DNA of 64,000 nt from JAPPKS01 sp963667895 (GTDB lineage: Bacteria; Poribacteria; WGA-4E; PCPOR2b), in the NCBI GenBank assembly GCA_965223985.1, contig OZ245030.1, positions 744,001 through 808,000 on the forward strand, in the 5' to 3' direction. Made by a program: the position numbers and the translations under genes. Below the pieces are notes generated by a model that ran no database searches, was not told where the DNA came from, and was given only the letters and a program-made list of their open reading frames with translations. Below are positions 33,624 through 43,796 of the stretch, one piece after another. Numbering within the stretch: position 1 is the first letter of the stretch; every line of letters starts with the position of its first letter.

Positions 33624-34901
33624 ATGGTTGAATCGACTCTCTTTGATTCATCTTATGAAACCCGGAAACGTCCGCGGCTGAACCAGGTTCTGGATCAACT
33701 TCGTCCAATGTACTCGTCGGATGAACTGAAAGTCTTGCGCATTGACAGAATCAGTGAGGAGGTCCTGTCTCTGCGCTCCGGACGTGGGTTTGTCAATCGG
33801 GAAATTCTCGAAATCGTACTAGGCAATCTGTTAGAATGTGTGGCGCCCGGTTCGCACAACGCCCCGCATCCGTTGCACCAAGAGCGTGAGTTGCCAGAAG
33901 CAATTGAGGAAGTTGCAGACCAGCTCTACGCGATGATTACCCAATCCTTTTTGGCTGCTGGCGACGAAGACACTTTGGAAGACCGGTCACTACACATTAC
34001 CTTTGCACTGCTCTGGGAACTTCCCCATTTCAAAATGCGCGCGCAATGGAATCGCTTCGCTTCCTTTAAAGACCCAGCCGTGTGGGATGCCTACCTCCTT
34101 CATGGCGGTGTTTCCCGCGAAAAACTCTCTGAACTTAATATCGGCGCACAAATAGACAAAGCTATCTCTGCAAGGGACTTTCAACCCTATCAAAGTGCCC
34201 TGAATCGTCTTGATTTGGCATATGCTTTTGACTATCAGATGCAACTGGTTATGAGTACTTATCCCGGTTGGCGGTTGCTCTTCTACCACGATGTCGCCCA
34301 CGCTTTGACAAAATCGGGCTCCGTCGAAGGCAACCCCGATCTCTATCGAACCCCCGTACCTTTCTTGCCTCGTGCAATGTCTGAACTCGGAGGACGCTAC
34401 TATCAGGCAGACCTTCACCCCGAAACCCAAATCGGCGACGCCAACTTTCTCGATCACCCTCACCGCGGCATCACCACCGGGCAAACTGGTATCATCGGGT
34501 CGGGCTGCGTTATCTATCCCTGCACGCTCGGGGGCATGAGTGTCAGAGTGAAGCAACGTCATCCCGTCATCGGCGATTTTGTACGGATTGGTACGGACGC
34601 GAGTTTATTGGGTCCTGTAAAGATTGGAAACCACTCTACCGTCGGACCTAACGCAGAACTCCATGGTTTTGTAGAAATCGAAGCTGGCTGTGATATCGGT
34701 TCCTCGGTGGTAATTGGTACCGTCAGAAACGAATTTGTCAAACCGGGCATGATTCGTATAGGACGAAGCGTCCGTGTCGGTGACGGCACAATTATCGAAA
34801 ACATCTCCGCAATCGATCTCATTATTCCGGATAAGGCAGAGATCCCCGCACGCAGCCATATTGCTAACGATGGCTTTGGACATCCCAGATACTTGGTGTA
34901 A
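33624..34901 (+). CDS. Serine O-acetyltransferase-like hexapeptide protein with long N-terminal domain
   Basis: The N-terminal about 240 residues are helical and include LAYAFDYQMQLVMSTYPGWR with the following LFYHDVAHAL, as in the helical part of SrpH/EpsC-type serine acetyltransferases. The C-terminal left-handed beta helix starts at DLHPETQIGDANFLDHPHRG (catalytic Asp-His region), then TGQTGIIGSGCVIYPCTLGG, KQRHPVIGDFVRIGTDASLL and further hexapeptides. It probably transfers acetyl from acetyl-CoA to serine or a related acceptor for cysteine synthesis. At 425 residues it is longer than a CysE. ATG 33624 is chosen; an upstream TTG at 33615 is possible. It lies 50 bp downstream of mqnA. Confidence 0.78.
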   Translation: MVESTLFDSSYETRKRPRLNQVLDQLRPMYSSDELKVLRIDRISEEVLSLRSGRGFVNREILEIVLGNLLECVAPGSHNAPHPLHQERELPEAIEEVADQLYAMITQSFLAAGDEDTLEDRSLHITFALLWELPHFKMRAQWNRFASFKDPAVWDAYLLHGGVSREKLSELNIGAQIDKAISARDFQPYQSALNRLDLAYAFDYQMQLVMSTYPGWRLLFYHDVAHALTKSGSVEGNPDLYRTPVPFLPRAMSELGGRYYQADLHPETQIGDANFLDHPHRGITTGQTGIIGSGCVIYPCTLGGMSVRVKQRHPVIGDFVRIGTDASLLGPVKIGNHSTVGPNAELHGFVEIEAGCDIGSSVVIGTVRNEFVKPGMIRIGRSVRVGDGTIIENISAIDLIIPDKAEIPARSHIANDGFGHPRYLV

Positions 34902-34967
34902 AAGTGCTCATGGTACGATTCGGCAGAAGAATTTAATCGTTAATTTCGCAAGCTTAAACCTTTCGGC

Positions 34968-34996
34968 TTGCATTTTTTCTCAACTTCCTATACAAT
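34968..34996 (+). promoter_or_regulatory. Sigma-70-like promoter of phoH-ybeY operon
   Basis: TTGCAT and TACAAT are separated by 17 bp. They lie 34 bp before the TTG start of phoH, with AAAGGGAGAG in between as the ribosome site. Confidence 0.6.
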
Positions 34997-35029
34997 GCAA
35001 TGCAAATGAAAAAGGGAGAGTGAATCGTA

Positions 35030-36040
35030 TTGCGGAATCGAGAGTCCTTGAGCGTTCCGATACAGGATCATGCTGAAGCACAAGTGCTCTTTGGTCAAGC
35101 GGATGTTTTTCTAAAAATTGTCGAAGATAGCTTTAAGGCCAAAGTTATTCTGAAAAGTGATGGCTTGAATATTGTCGGCAATGATTCCAAAGATGTTCGC
35201 CGTGCAGGGAAGACGTTTGAATCGCTGCTCAATCTTGTTCGAAGCGGTCAACAAATCGACGCGAGCGATGTCAAACACGCGGTGCGGGCTTCGAAAAGCG
35301 AGATACTCGTTCAGTCGGAAAACACAGCAGGAGCAGCGATTCCCGTATTTTCCAAGCGTGGAACTGTGCGTCCGAAGACCCCTGGACAGAGACGTTATGT
35401 GGAAGCGATTAAGTACCACGATCTTGTCTTCGGGATTGGTCCGGCAGGAACGGGGAAAACCTACCTTGCAATGGCAATGGCTGTTTCAGCCTTAAAAGGT
35501 GGACAGATTAGCCGAATTCTTTTGACCCGCCCTGCTGTTGAAGCAGGTGAGAAGCTCGGTTTTTTGCCTGGTGACATTGCTGCGAAGATTGACCCTTATT
35601 TGCGGCCTTTATACGATGCGCTTTACGATATGATACCCCCTGAATCCCTTGAGCGTTATATTGAGCGTAATATTATTGAAGTTGCTCCGCTCGCTTTTAT
35701 GCGAGGTCGTACTCTCAATAACTCTTTCGTTGTTCTTGATGAAGCGCAAAATGCAACCGTTGAGCAGATGAAGATGTTTCTCACTCGGCTCGGTTATGAT
35801 TCCAAGGCGGTTGTCACTGGAGACATCACCCAAACGGACTTACCTTTCGGCAAGGTGTCGGGGCTTGCTGACACTCAATCTGTGCTCTCCACCATTGAGG
35901 GAATCGCGTTTATCTACTTTTCAAGCGAAGATGTTGTTCGACATGAGCTAGTTCAACGGATTATTGAGGCTTACGAAAGTCGTGAAGTTGGTCCATCCCA
36001 AAACCCCAACCACTCTGAGGAAAATGAACGTCAAACCTGA
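35030..36040 (+). CDS. phoH: PhoH-like ATPase (YbeZ type)
   Basis: The 336-residue protein has an N-terminal KH-like region, then VFGIGPAGTGKTYLAMAMAV (Walker A), ILLTRPAVEAGEKLGFLPGD (the PhoH signature), FVVLDEAQNATVEQMKMFLT (Walker B) and KAVVTGDITQTDLP. It is a cytoplasmic ATPase, probably an RNA helicase-type partner of YbeY in ribosome maturation and RNA quality control. The start is TTG at 35030, set by the purine-rich ribosome site nine bases before it. ybeY follows after 12 bp, the conserved pairing. Confidence 0.93.
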   Translation: MRNRESLSVPIQDHAEAQVLFGQADVFLKIVEDSFKAKVILKSDGLNIVGNDSKDVRRAGKTFESLLNLVRSGQQIDASDVKHAVRASKSEILVQSENTAGAAIPVFSKRGTVRPKTPGQRRYVEAIKYHDLVFGIGPAGTGKTYLAMAMAVSALKGGQISRILLTRPAVEAGEKLGFLPGDIAAKIDPYLRPLYDALYDMIPPESLERYIERNIIEVAPLAFMRGRTLNNSFVVLDEAQNATVEQMKMFLTRLGYDSKAVVTGDITQTDLPFGKVSGLADTQSVLSTIEGIAFIYFSSEDVVRHELVQRIIEAYESREVGPSQNPNHSEENERQT

Positions 36041-36052
36041 ACAGTCGCTCCG

Positions 36053-36478
36053 ATGATTATCACCAGCAATAACAGTCAGAACCCCGATTTGGATGAAACA
36101 ACTATCTGTAACGCGGCGTTGGCATCGTTAAGAACGCACGGCTTGGAAGATTGCGAAGTAAGTATACTGTTAACGGACGACCTTGAGATTGAAGCCCTTA
36201 ATCGGCAATATCGTCATATTACCGCGCCAACTGATGTGTTAACCTTTGCGATGCATGAGGGCATTGATGGCGATCTACACCCGCAACTGCTTGGCGATTT
36301 GGTAATATCTGTTCAGACTGCTCAGCGCCAAGCCGCTGTCCAACACCATTCCCTCGAAGTTGAACTCGCCTGGCTTACTGTACATGGCATGCTTCATCTC
36401 CTCGGCTACGACCATCAAACTCCACAAGAAGCTGAAATTATGTTCGAGAAACAGGAAGCGATTCTCCGACTAATTTAG
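36053..36478 (+). CDS. ybeY: Endoribonuclease YbeY (rRNA maturation factor)
   Basis: The 141-residue protein carries the zinc site LTVHGMLHLLGYDHQT (HGxxHLxGYDH with all three His). Other typical segments are ALNRQYRHITAPTDVLTFAM and LGDLVISVQTAQRQA. It is a single-strand endoribonuclease acting in 16S rRNA 3' maturation and ribosome quality control. It follows phoH by 12 bp and precedes a CorC/HlyC-type gene, a gene order widely conserved in bacteria. Confidence 0.95.
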   Translation: MIITSNNSQNPDLDETTICNAALASLRTHGLEDCEVSILLTDDLEIEALNRQYRHITAPTDVLTFAMHEGIDGDLHPQLLGDLVISVQTAQRQAAVQHHSLEVELAWLTVHGMLHLLGYDHQTPQEAEIMFEKQEAILRLI

Positions 36479-36555
36479 TTACAATCAGCACGCAACTTTG
36501 TTCTGAGAGCGCAGTTTTTCACTTTGCATGATTTTGAAAGCTCAACTTTAGGAGT

Positions 36556-37875
36556 GTGATTTCACACTTGGACGACATAGACAGTATCCTAAAACTGGTT
36601 AGTTTGCTTGCTCTGTTTATCTTAGCAGCGTTTTTTTCTGCCGCAGAAACGTTACTTAGCCGACTGACCAGGAATGATATTCTGAATATAGCAGAAGCGG
36701 GTGGCAAGCGGTATGAAATCTTGGCTTCTCTCCTTCGGGATTCACGGAGATATTCAGCGACGATTATCATCGCCAAGAGCGGATTAATCGTCGCTATTGT
36801 TGTGACATTTATGTCCATGGTCAATGTTGGGCCTCCGGTAATCAGGAGTGTTATTGGGGCGATTCTTGCCGCAGTTGCCATTGTAGTCATCACCGAGTTT
36901 ATCCCGAAAAACTATGTACGAGGAAGTTCAGAGAATTCAACAATTCATGCCTTACGCTTTCTGCGAATTACCCATTGGATTCTATATTTTGTAATCAAAC
37001 CATTAACCTTGCTTGGATACTTCGGTGTGCGCATCCTGGGTGGAAAGGTTCAAACTGAACAAGACAGTATTGTTTCACCAGAAGAGCTAGAAACAGTAGT
37101 CAATGTTGGAGATAGCCAGGAGATATTAGAAGCGGATGAAAGAGAGATGATTTCGCGTATACTCGATCTGCCCGACATCGTCGCGCGCGAGATTATCATC
37201 CCTAGAACAGATATGGTATGCTTAGAGGTTTCCACTTCTGAGGAAGAAGTTCTCAGGACAGCGATTGGGTCGAGACATTCCCGAATTCCTGTGTACGAAG
37301 AAACAATCGATTATATCATCGGCATCCTTAATGTGAAGGACATGTTGGATTATTGGGCTGAAGGCAAGCCGATAGATTTAAGGGCGCTCGTCACGGACAA
37401 ACTCCCGTTTTTCACACCCGAAAGCAAAAAAATCTCGAATCTATTTCGAGATTTACGCGCTAACAAACAGCACATGGCAATCGTTGTCGATGAATATGGT
37501 GGTACGGCTGGCGTTGTTACGTTGGAAGATATTATTGAGGAGATTGTCGGTGAAATTCAAGACGAATACGATTTCGACGAGCAGGAAGAATGCTTTCCGT
37601 TGGGCGAAAATGTGTATTCGGTTGACGCGCGCATGAGTATAGACAATCTGAATGAAAAACTCGGCTCACAGGTAGAATCGGAAAATGTAGACACTATCGG
37701 CGGTTTTGTAGTCGATTACATCGGGAAAGTTCCTGAGCAAGGAGATCTATTTTCTTATCAGGGCATGGAGTTTACCGTATTGGAAGCGGATGAACGGCGG
37801 GTTAACCGGATTCAGATTCAGACCCTTAATATGAAGAAAGGCGAATCTAATCGGACTGAAATTATCGGACAGTAG
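36556..37875 (+). CDS. CNNM/CorC (HlyC) family membrane protein with CBS pair
   Basis: The 439-residue protein has an N-terminal DUF21 membrane domain with several hydrophobic helices (LVSLLALFILAAFFSAAETL; ATIIIAKSGLIVAIVVTF; AILAAVAIVVITEFIPKNY). A CBS pair follows (MVCLEVSTSEEEVLRTAIGS; IIGILNVKDMLDYW; MAIVVDEYGGTAGVVTLEDI) and then a C-terminal CorC_HlyC domain. Such proteins move or sense Mg2+ or Co2+. The GTG at 36556 is very close to the AGGAG at 36550-36554; a TTG at 36568 is an alternative start. It is the third gene of the phoH-ybeY group. Confidence 0.9.
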   Translation: MISHLDDIDSILKLVSLLALFILAAFFSAAETLLSRLTRNDILNIAEAGGKRYEILASLLRDSRRYSATIIIAKSGLIVAIVVTFMSMVNVGPPVIRSVIGAILAAVAIVVITEFIPKNYVRGSSENSTIHALRFLRITHWILYFVIKPLTLLGYFGVRILGGKVQTEQDSIVSPEELETVVNVGDSQEILEADEREMISRILDLPDIVAREIIIPRTDMVCLEVSTSEEEVLRTAIGSRHSRIPVYEETIDYIIGILNVKDMLDYWAEGKPIDLRALVTDKLPFFTPESKKISNLFRDLRANKQHMAIVVDEYGGTAGVVTLEDIIEEIVGEIQDEYDFDEQEECFPLGENVYSVDARMSIDNLNEKLGSQVESENVDTIGGFVVDYIGKVPEQGDLFSYQGMEFTVLEADERRVNRIQIQTLNMKKGESNRTEIIGQ

Positions 37876-37925
37876 GTTAATCTTTTCTATTCGTCAACGC
37901 ACATGGAAGACATAACAAAGGAAGC

Positions 37926-37955
37926 TTGACAGGTTCTTAGTGATTATGATACAAT
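37926..37955 (+). promoter_or_regulatory. Sigma-70-like promoter of tRNA-Pro
   Basis: A consensus TTGACA and TACAAT are separated by 18 bp; the tRNA begins 32 bp after the -10 box. Confidence 0.7.
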
Positions 37956-37986
37956 CAGGAGTGCGATGCGTTGGTTTTTAATCCAT

Positions 37987-38061
<75 letters not shown>

Positions 38062-38128
38062 TCCACAATGTCATGGGACAATGGCTCGATTGATCAAGCG
38101 GCCTATTGTCCCATTTTGTTATGGTAAA

Positions 38129-38881
38129 ATGCCAGTCCAAAAAACACTTGCGATTGTCATTCGATTTTTTCCTCTCCGTGAATCTGACAAAATCATAACA
38201 TTTTATACAGCTGATTTTGGCAAGATTAAAGCTGTCGCCCGAGGTGTCAGGCGCCCGAAGAGCCGTCTCGCAGGGGGACTTGAACTCCTGAATTACGGAA
38301 CGCTAGTATTTTTTGAACGTCCGAATAAAGATCTCCAGACTGTCAATGACTTTGATTTAATTAGTTCCTTTGAAGGAATTAAAGCGGATTTCGATCGGAC
38401 AACCTACGGCTGTTATCTAGCGGAGCTAATTGGCGCAATTGAGTCCGATCATTCAGTGAACCAACGGATATTTCATCTGCTACAACACGGATTTGAAACG
38501 TTAACACACGTTCATGATATTGCGTTATTTGCTCGCGCTTTCGAGTTACAATTGCTTGGCTTAGCAGGTTATGCACCTCAGCTTTCCCATTGTGTGGCTT
38601 GTGCCCACGTTTTTCACGATGCAACGTTGCATTTTAGTTCCCGCTTCGGTGGACTACTCTGTGTGGGATGTAGAGATCGTGATGCAAGTGCACTATCGAT
38701 TTCACGAGGAAGTTGTCAGTTAATGCGGCAACTGCAAAAATCTAGTCTATCGCGTTTGGGGCGGTATCGGGCATCAGTTCTCAATCATCGTGAGCTCAAG
38801 TTTGTGCTTGCAACCTTCGTCTCGTATTGTACTGAGCGTGATTTGAAAAGCTTAAAATTCATTGACAGCCTCAATATGTAA
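38129..38881 (+). CDS. recO: DNA repair protein RecO
   Basis: The 250-residue protein begins VQKTLAIVIRFFPLRESDKI, the N-terminal OB fold of RecO, with FGKIKAVARGVRRPKSRLAG completing it. A helical middle follows, then a zinc site formed by HCVACAHV and GLLCVGCRD. RecO helps load RecA on SSB-coated DNA in the RecFOR pathway. The frame is open from 38081, but a start at 38129 fits the family and leaves room for the tRNA 3' end. It stands alone after tRNA-Pro. Confidence 0.9.
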   Translation: MPVQKTLAIVIRFFPLRESDKIITFYTADFGKIKAVARGVRRPKSRLAGGLELLNYGTLVFFERPNKDLQTVNDFDLISSFEGIKADFDRTTYGCYLAELIGAIESDHSVNQRIFHLLQHGFETLTHVHDIALFARAFELQLLGLAGYAPQLSHCVACAHVFHDATLHFSSRFGGLLCVGCRDRDASALSISRGSCQLMRQLQKSSLSRLGRYRASVLNHRELKFVLATFVSYCTERDLKSLKFIDSLNM

Positions 38882-39020
38882 AAATAGCTTGTGCATTAGG
38901 TTATCGTATAACACTCATTAGAGAAGTAGAATGGCAATAATATCCCCACGCATTACACGTCACGTTTCACACATCATGTCTTAATTTCTGCATCTGTATC
39001 GGATCGAAAGGAGTTTGAAA

Positions 39021-42000
39021 ATGAAATGCAGGTTTCTCCTGTCTATCAGTTTCGTATTGGTTATCGGTTTGCTCGCTGGGTGTGGCGAGAAAGAAGATGA
39101 AGACCTGCTTGATGCGCGAAAGGCGATGGATGATGCAAATTATGCCGTTGCTCGATCTGCGATACAAGCCGTGCTTTCGAGCAAACCCAATCACCTCGAA
39201 GCCCTATCACTACAAGCGTTGCTTCGGTTACGCGCAGCCTCAGGTACAGGCTGGAAAACGGAAGCGATTGACTGGCACAGCGCGATAGAAAAAATTCTCG
39301 GTCATTTACAACCCCTGAAGAATGAGATTGAAATATCGGAGTCGCTTGAAGATCCGGATTCGGATGAGTTGGATGAACTGGAATGGCTTATTCGATCTCG
39401 AAATTCGATTGTTGGCATCTTTGCTAACCAACTAGCCGAAGCCGTTGAGCAAAACCCAAAGCTACTTTCAGCTTTAGCGAGTCAAGCAGATTCCGAAGTC
39501 ACCGCGGTGCTGTTGGAGGCAGAAAACTGCTTTCATCCAAAGCATCGTCAAGCCTCATCCACACTAATCCAGCAACTTAATAATAAAGAATTGCTTTACA
39601 ATCTGTTGCTGGATGAGATTCAAAACCCCGATGCCGCAATAAGAAAACAGGCGATTAAGCATTTAGGAAACCTGAAAGATCCGAGACTCATTGGGGAACT
39701 AGAATTCGTTCTGAAGAAAAAAGACGAATCCCCAGAGGTGCTGTACGAGGCGATTGTGGCTCTAGAAGGGTTAAAAGACCAGCAAATGATCATCCCAGCA
39801 CTGAAGCTCGCAACAAGAACTAACGTGGCACAAGTACGTATGCTAGCCGCAAAGTTGCTCGGTCTACTGAATGCCAAAGATTCCATAGCAGATCTAGTCC
39901 AGTTGCTCGCAGATGCCAATGAATACGTCAAAAACAGCGCGATGATCGCCTTGATCCAGATTGGGCCGTCATCAATCAATCCTTTGATTGCTGTATTAGA
40001 CTCAGGGGCTGAAAACGTAATTCCAGAGGAATACGACGACCCAAATTTCAGAAATGAGTATCAGTACATTGCGAATGTCTATATTGATACGGACCGGCTG
40101 AAAAACCGTCGAATCAGCACCCAAGCCGCAGCGATTCAAACGCTTGGTGCCTTAAGAGCTAGGAAAGCTGTTGGGCGGCTAGTCAATCTTTTTGAAGATG
40201 ATGATTTACATGGAGATGCGGCCAGTGCGTTGACCGCAATGAAGGAAGTTGCTGTTCCCCACCTGATTCAAGCACTACGTTATCCGTCGTTTAGTGTCAG
40301 CGCTGTGTTCCAGAACGATTTAAACAACGGAAACATCTCAGAGAATTTGCAACGGGCGTTGGAAAATCATGGCATCTCCCTTTCCCAAAATGCCTCCATT
40401 TTCATTGAGGAGGAAGGCAGCAAATGGTTGATAACTGAAAAAGCAAAGCATAAAAAAAGTACATACACTGTCAGAAAAGAAGCGGATAACCTAATAAGTT
40501 CGAGAGACATTGTCAGGATTCGGACTGCTGAGGTGATGGACAAGATTGGGGATTTGCGAACGTTAAACTCTCTCAGCGAAGCCCTAAAGAGCGATCCGAG
40601 AAAGGAAGTCAAAGCGGCAGCGGCTAAGTCCCTTGGTACAATGAAAACCCCTGGCAGGAATAACATCGCTGTTGATGCACTGGCTCAAGCCCTGAATCTA
40701 GATGATACAACTGCGACTAACGCTGCCATTGCACTCGGCCATATCAACATTAATAATGAGCGAGCAATCCGCAAACTCATTGCAATGGCGATGGACAAAC
40801 GTGGACGCGAGACGATTAGGCGGGCAGCACTTTCCGCATTAAGTCAACTCAAGCCAATTGAAGCCGTTCAGCCAATGATGCGGTTGATGTTTAGCGATGA
40901 AACTAGCGAAATCATTCGGAAAAAAGCGGTGACGGTCTTGGGAGAAATCAAAGCGCAAGAAACGGTGCCTGCGCTTTTATGGGTTTTGTCAACACGCTAT
41001 GAAGACGTTAAGGATTTTCAACGACACATGAAAAGACAGCACAAGACCCTTGTAGAATTGGGTACTGCTGTTGATGCCTTAGGTATTCAATGGACGCCTG
41101 AATATCCCCAACCCGATTATCAAAAGTGGGGAGAGTTAAAGCCGATTCCGGGACCTGTTCGAAGCGAGGTAGCCATCTCACTTGGTAAGATTAAAGGAAA
41201 ATTACAGTTTGCTAGCACTGAATTAGCGAAGTATGTCACCGATCTGAACAGTGGGAAGTTTCCAGAACATTTACGACAAGCATTTAAAAATAATGAAATC
41301 GCACTTTCTCAAAACCCCACTATTTCAGTCGACCGAGCAAGTGAAATTTGGTTTGTAACCGATAAGGAAAATCAGCAACGGTACCATTTCCGGAAAGTTG
41401 GGGACAATCTAAACATTTACACCCAAGGTGACGAGGTATTGGATGCGCTGTTCAACGCCCTAAAGGACGACGAGCGTGCATCTGTGCGTCGGAGTGCTGC
41501 GCTAGCTTTGGGAGAAATCAATGGAGAGTCCGTTATCTCCCCTTTGATAGATGCTCTTAAGAAAGATGAGCAAGGAATTGTGCGGCAGGAGGCTGCGGCT
41601 GCGTTCAGTAAAATCAAAGGAGAAAAGATTGTCGGGCCTCTGTTAACGTCGCTCAAAAAGGATAAGTTTGAGAAAACCCGTAAACAAGCGGCAATCACTT
41701 TGCGTGATCTGAAGCAAGAATTAGCAGACGGTGGGTTGGTCGATGTGCTGAAAAAGGGCTTGGGGCCTTTTGAAGAAAAGCATGAAGTCCAATCCGTTAT
41801 GAATGAGGTGATTACGACCCTTATCACGGATGGCAATCAGTCTACAGTCAATTTTCTGCTTGATGCGCTGGAATCCGCGGATGAAGATGAAGAATGGATA
41901 CGCTGGGCAGTTGTGCATACAATCGGAGAAATCAGGGCAAAGTCAGACAAGATAAAAATGACGGCTGTGCTGCATCAAGATATGATGGATGCGATTCGCC

Positions 42001-43313
42001 AAGAGTTGGCACATCAGAGCTACCTTGTTCGCAAGGAGGCAGTTGCTGCGCTTGGAAAACTAAAAGATCGAAAAGCTGTTGCAGACTTCATCAAGGTGCT
42101 TGAAGATACGAATGAGTCTAAGTCAATTCGAGCGACGGCTGCCACGTCATTGGGGATGTTGCTTGACGAGCATGCTTCCGCCCCACTCCTTGCTGCGTTA
42201 GATGACGAGCATGCTGAAGTTCGATTGCAGGCTGCGACGGCGTTGGGCGTTATCAAAGACGCCAACGCTGTCAAAAAACTAGTTGAAATTCTCCAAACCC
42301 CTTTAGAAGATACATCAGTACGAGCGGCTTGTATAACTGCGCTTGGATTGATTGGCGACAACAGCTCGGAAGTAGCAATCCTACACATTTTCAGAGCAGA
42401 AAACGGAACTGTCTACAAGAGCGCAATCACGGCACTAGGAAAACTCAAGAGTAGCGGAGCCGTGACAGAATTGATAGCAATTCTCGAAGATCGAAGCATG
42501 GAATCAGACACCCGTACAAAAGCCGCCGATGCGCTCGCTGCAATTGGAGGTAGCCGCGCTGCTGAATCAATAAGCAGACGGCTCGTTGACGACACAGAAT
42601 ATGGAGTGACAATAACACCGGATACATTCACCCACAACCCGATGTTTGAAGCGTTCGTCAAAGCTTCCAAATCGTTTCAACTGCCGGGGTTCGTTGCGCA
42701 CAAGATGATTGAGCGAATTGCGCGGAGTAAACCTGAAAGTTGGCCTATTAAGGCTGCAGCCGCTAATGCACTTGGAAGGTCCAAAACTCCAGAAGCCATA
42801 TTGAGGCTCAGAGAACTGCTGACTGACCGGAGAATAGGAGTCCGTCAATCGGCAGCACTTGGCATTGGTGAAGGCAAACTTCGAGAACTCCAAGATGAAA
42901 TAGTGAAAATTATGAAAGGTGAAACAGAAGCAGATAAAGATGTGCGGCGCGGGGCAACGCAAGGTGTGGGTGAATTTGCAGATCCATCCACGGTGCCAGA
43001 TCTAATCGCAGTATTCAACACTGAGACCAATCATGAGGAGATTCGTCGCGATGCTGCAATTGCGCTTGGAAAAATAGGGACTGACGCCGCCGTATCCGCA
43101 TTGATACAGAAACTACAAGCTCTTCCGACCGGTCCAATGACTAAGAATCTGAGACTAGACATAATTAAGGGGCTTTCCGCATCCAAGCATCGAAGCGCTA
43201 TACTTGTGCTCGAAAAGGTTTTGAACGATGAAGATCCTGAGATTCATTTCTGGACAGCAGATGCCCTATTCCAAATTACCGGTGAAGGGCATGGGTATCA
43301 CCGTGCGGGCTAG
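39021..43313 (+). CDS. Very large HEAT-repeat lipoprotein with two embedded copies of an unnamed domain
   Basis: The protein has 1430 residues. A lipoprotein signal with lipobox (ISFVLVIGLLAGCGEKEDED, Cys about 20) indicates membrane anchoring on the outer face. The rest is dominated by PBS-lyase-type HEAT repeats, for example RSAALALGEINGESVISPLI, RQEAAAAFSKIKGEKIVGPL and RLQAATALGVIKDANAVKKL. Two stretches break the pattern: residues about 433-494 (40317-40502) and 741-802 (41241-41426). They are copies of one domain that starts DLN..., has LSQN in the centre, a Trp before [IV]T and an FRK or VRK near the end; a third copy is in the protein at 50282-51043. AAAGGAG lies 7 nt before the ATG. 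Probably a large periplasmic protein-binding scaffold; no enzyme motif seen. Confidence 0.88.
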   Translation: MKCRFLLSISFVLVIGLLAGCGEKEDEDLLDARKAMDDANYAVARSAIQAVLSSKPNHLEALSLQALLRLRAASGTGWKTEAIDWHSAIEKILGHLQPLKNEIEISESLEDPDSDELDELEWLIRSRNSIVGIFANQLAEAVEQNPKLLSALASQADSEVTAVLLEAENCFHPKHRQASSTLIQQLNNKELLYNLLLDEIQNPDAAIRKQAIKHLGNLKDPRLIGELEFVLKKKDESPEVLYEAIVALEGLKDQQMIIPALKLATRTNVAQVRMLAAKLLGLLNAKDSIADLVQLLADANEYVKNSAMIALIQIGPSSINPLIAVLDSGAENVIPEEYDDPNFRNEYQYIANVYIDTDRLKNRRISTQAAAIQTLGALRARKAVGRLVNLFEDDDLHGDAASALTAMKEVAVPHLIQALRYPSFSVSAVFQNDLNNGNISENLQRALENHGISLSQNASIFIEEEGSKWLITEKAKHKKSTYTVRKEADNLISSRDIVRIRTAEVMDKIGDLRTLNSLSEALKSDPRKEVKAAAAKSLGTMKTPGRNNIAVDALAQALNLDDTTATNAAIALGHININNERAIRKLIAMAMDKRGRETIRRAALSALSQLKPIEAVQPMMRLMFSDETSEIIRKKAVTVLGEIKAQETVPALLWVLSTRYEDVKDFQRHMKRQHKTLVELGTAVDALGIQWTPEYPQPDYQKWGELKPIPGPVRSEVAISLGKIKGKLQFASTELAKYVTDLNSGKFPEHLRQAFKNNEIALSQNPTISVDRASEIWFVTDKENQQRYHFRKVGDNLNIYTQGDEVLDALFNALKDDERASVRRSAALALGEINGESVISPLIDALKKDEQGIVRQEAAAAFSKIKGEKIVGPLLTSLKKDKFEKTRKQAAITLRDLKQELADGGLVDVLKKGLGPFEEKHEVQSVMNEVITTLITDGNQSTVNFLLDALESADEDEEWIRWAVVHTIGEIRAKSDKIKMTAVLHQDMMDAIRQELAHQSYLVRKEAVAALGKLKDRKAVADFIKVLEDTNESKSIRATAATSLGMLLDEHASAPLLAALDDEHAEVRLQAATALGVIKDANAVKKLVEILQTPLEDTSVRAACITALGLIGDNSSEVAILHIFRAENGTVYKSAITALGKLKSSGAVTELIAILEDRSMESDTRTKAADALAAIGGSRAAESISRRLVDDTEYGVTITPDTFTHNPMFEAFVKASKSFQLPGFVAHKMIERIARSKPESWPIKAAAANALGRSKTPEAILRLRELLTDRRIGVRQSAALGIGEGKLRELQDEIVKIMKGETEADKDVRRGATQGVGEFADPSTVPDLIAVFNTETNHEEIRRDAAIALGKIGTDAAVSALIQKLQALPTGPMTKNLRLDIIKGLSASKHRSAILVLEKVLNDEDPEIHFWTADALFQITGEGHGYHRAG

Positions 43314-43553
43314 ACTGTAATCGTGGGGCGATTGAAGCGAGAAGAGCAACCGAACGAACAATTACCGTAAATGCGCCGAAGCTGATGGATTTAAAGCTTA
43401 CGGTATTCATATGGCTGCTGCGAATTAGGATAATGGCCATGTTCATTTCTAATCAAATCCCAGGGCGAGTTTACAAGTCAACAGAGTGGATTAATGCATC
43501 TTCTATACTCCCGATTGCTCCGTTGTGATACGCGTGAGTGGTTACCCGAACTT

Positions 43554-43796
43554 TTAGTCTTCACATTCGGGACGATTTTTATCTTCTACAACAGTGACTT
43601 CCTTTAGAAAATCCAGGGCCTTGGTATAGCTTCGACGTTTCAGATAGTGAATCAGCATTGGCGGCGCTGTTGATGCAATTTCTTGATGTATTTTCTCGAT
43701 TTGGATAAGTGCTTCGATGATATTCTGCTTTTTTGCAATGCTGTCAAACATCAATTCCAGTGTTTGCTTCAGGGTTATTGTTTGTTCTGCTGTCAT
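43554..43796 (-). CDS. Small conserved-looking hypothetical protein
   Basis: The 80-residue protein is predicted mostly helical (TLKQTLELMFDSIAKKQNII; ALIQIEKIHQEIAS) and ends in a charged tail. It has no signal peptide or motif that I recognise. GGAGG lies before the ATG at 43796, which supports a real gene; starting from the longer frame would add five residues without a ribosome site. It lies alone between the HEAT-repeat gene and thiE, on the opposite strand to both. Confidence 0.6.
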   Translation of the reverse strand: MTAEQTITLKQTLELMFDSIAKKQNIIEALIQIEKIHQEIASTAPPMLIHYLKRRSYTKALDFLKEVTVVEDKNRPECED

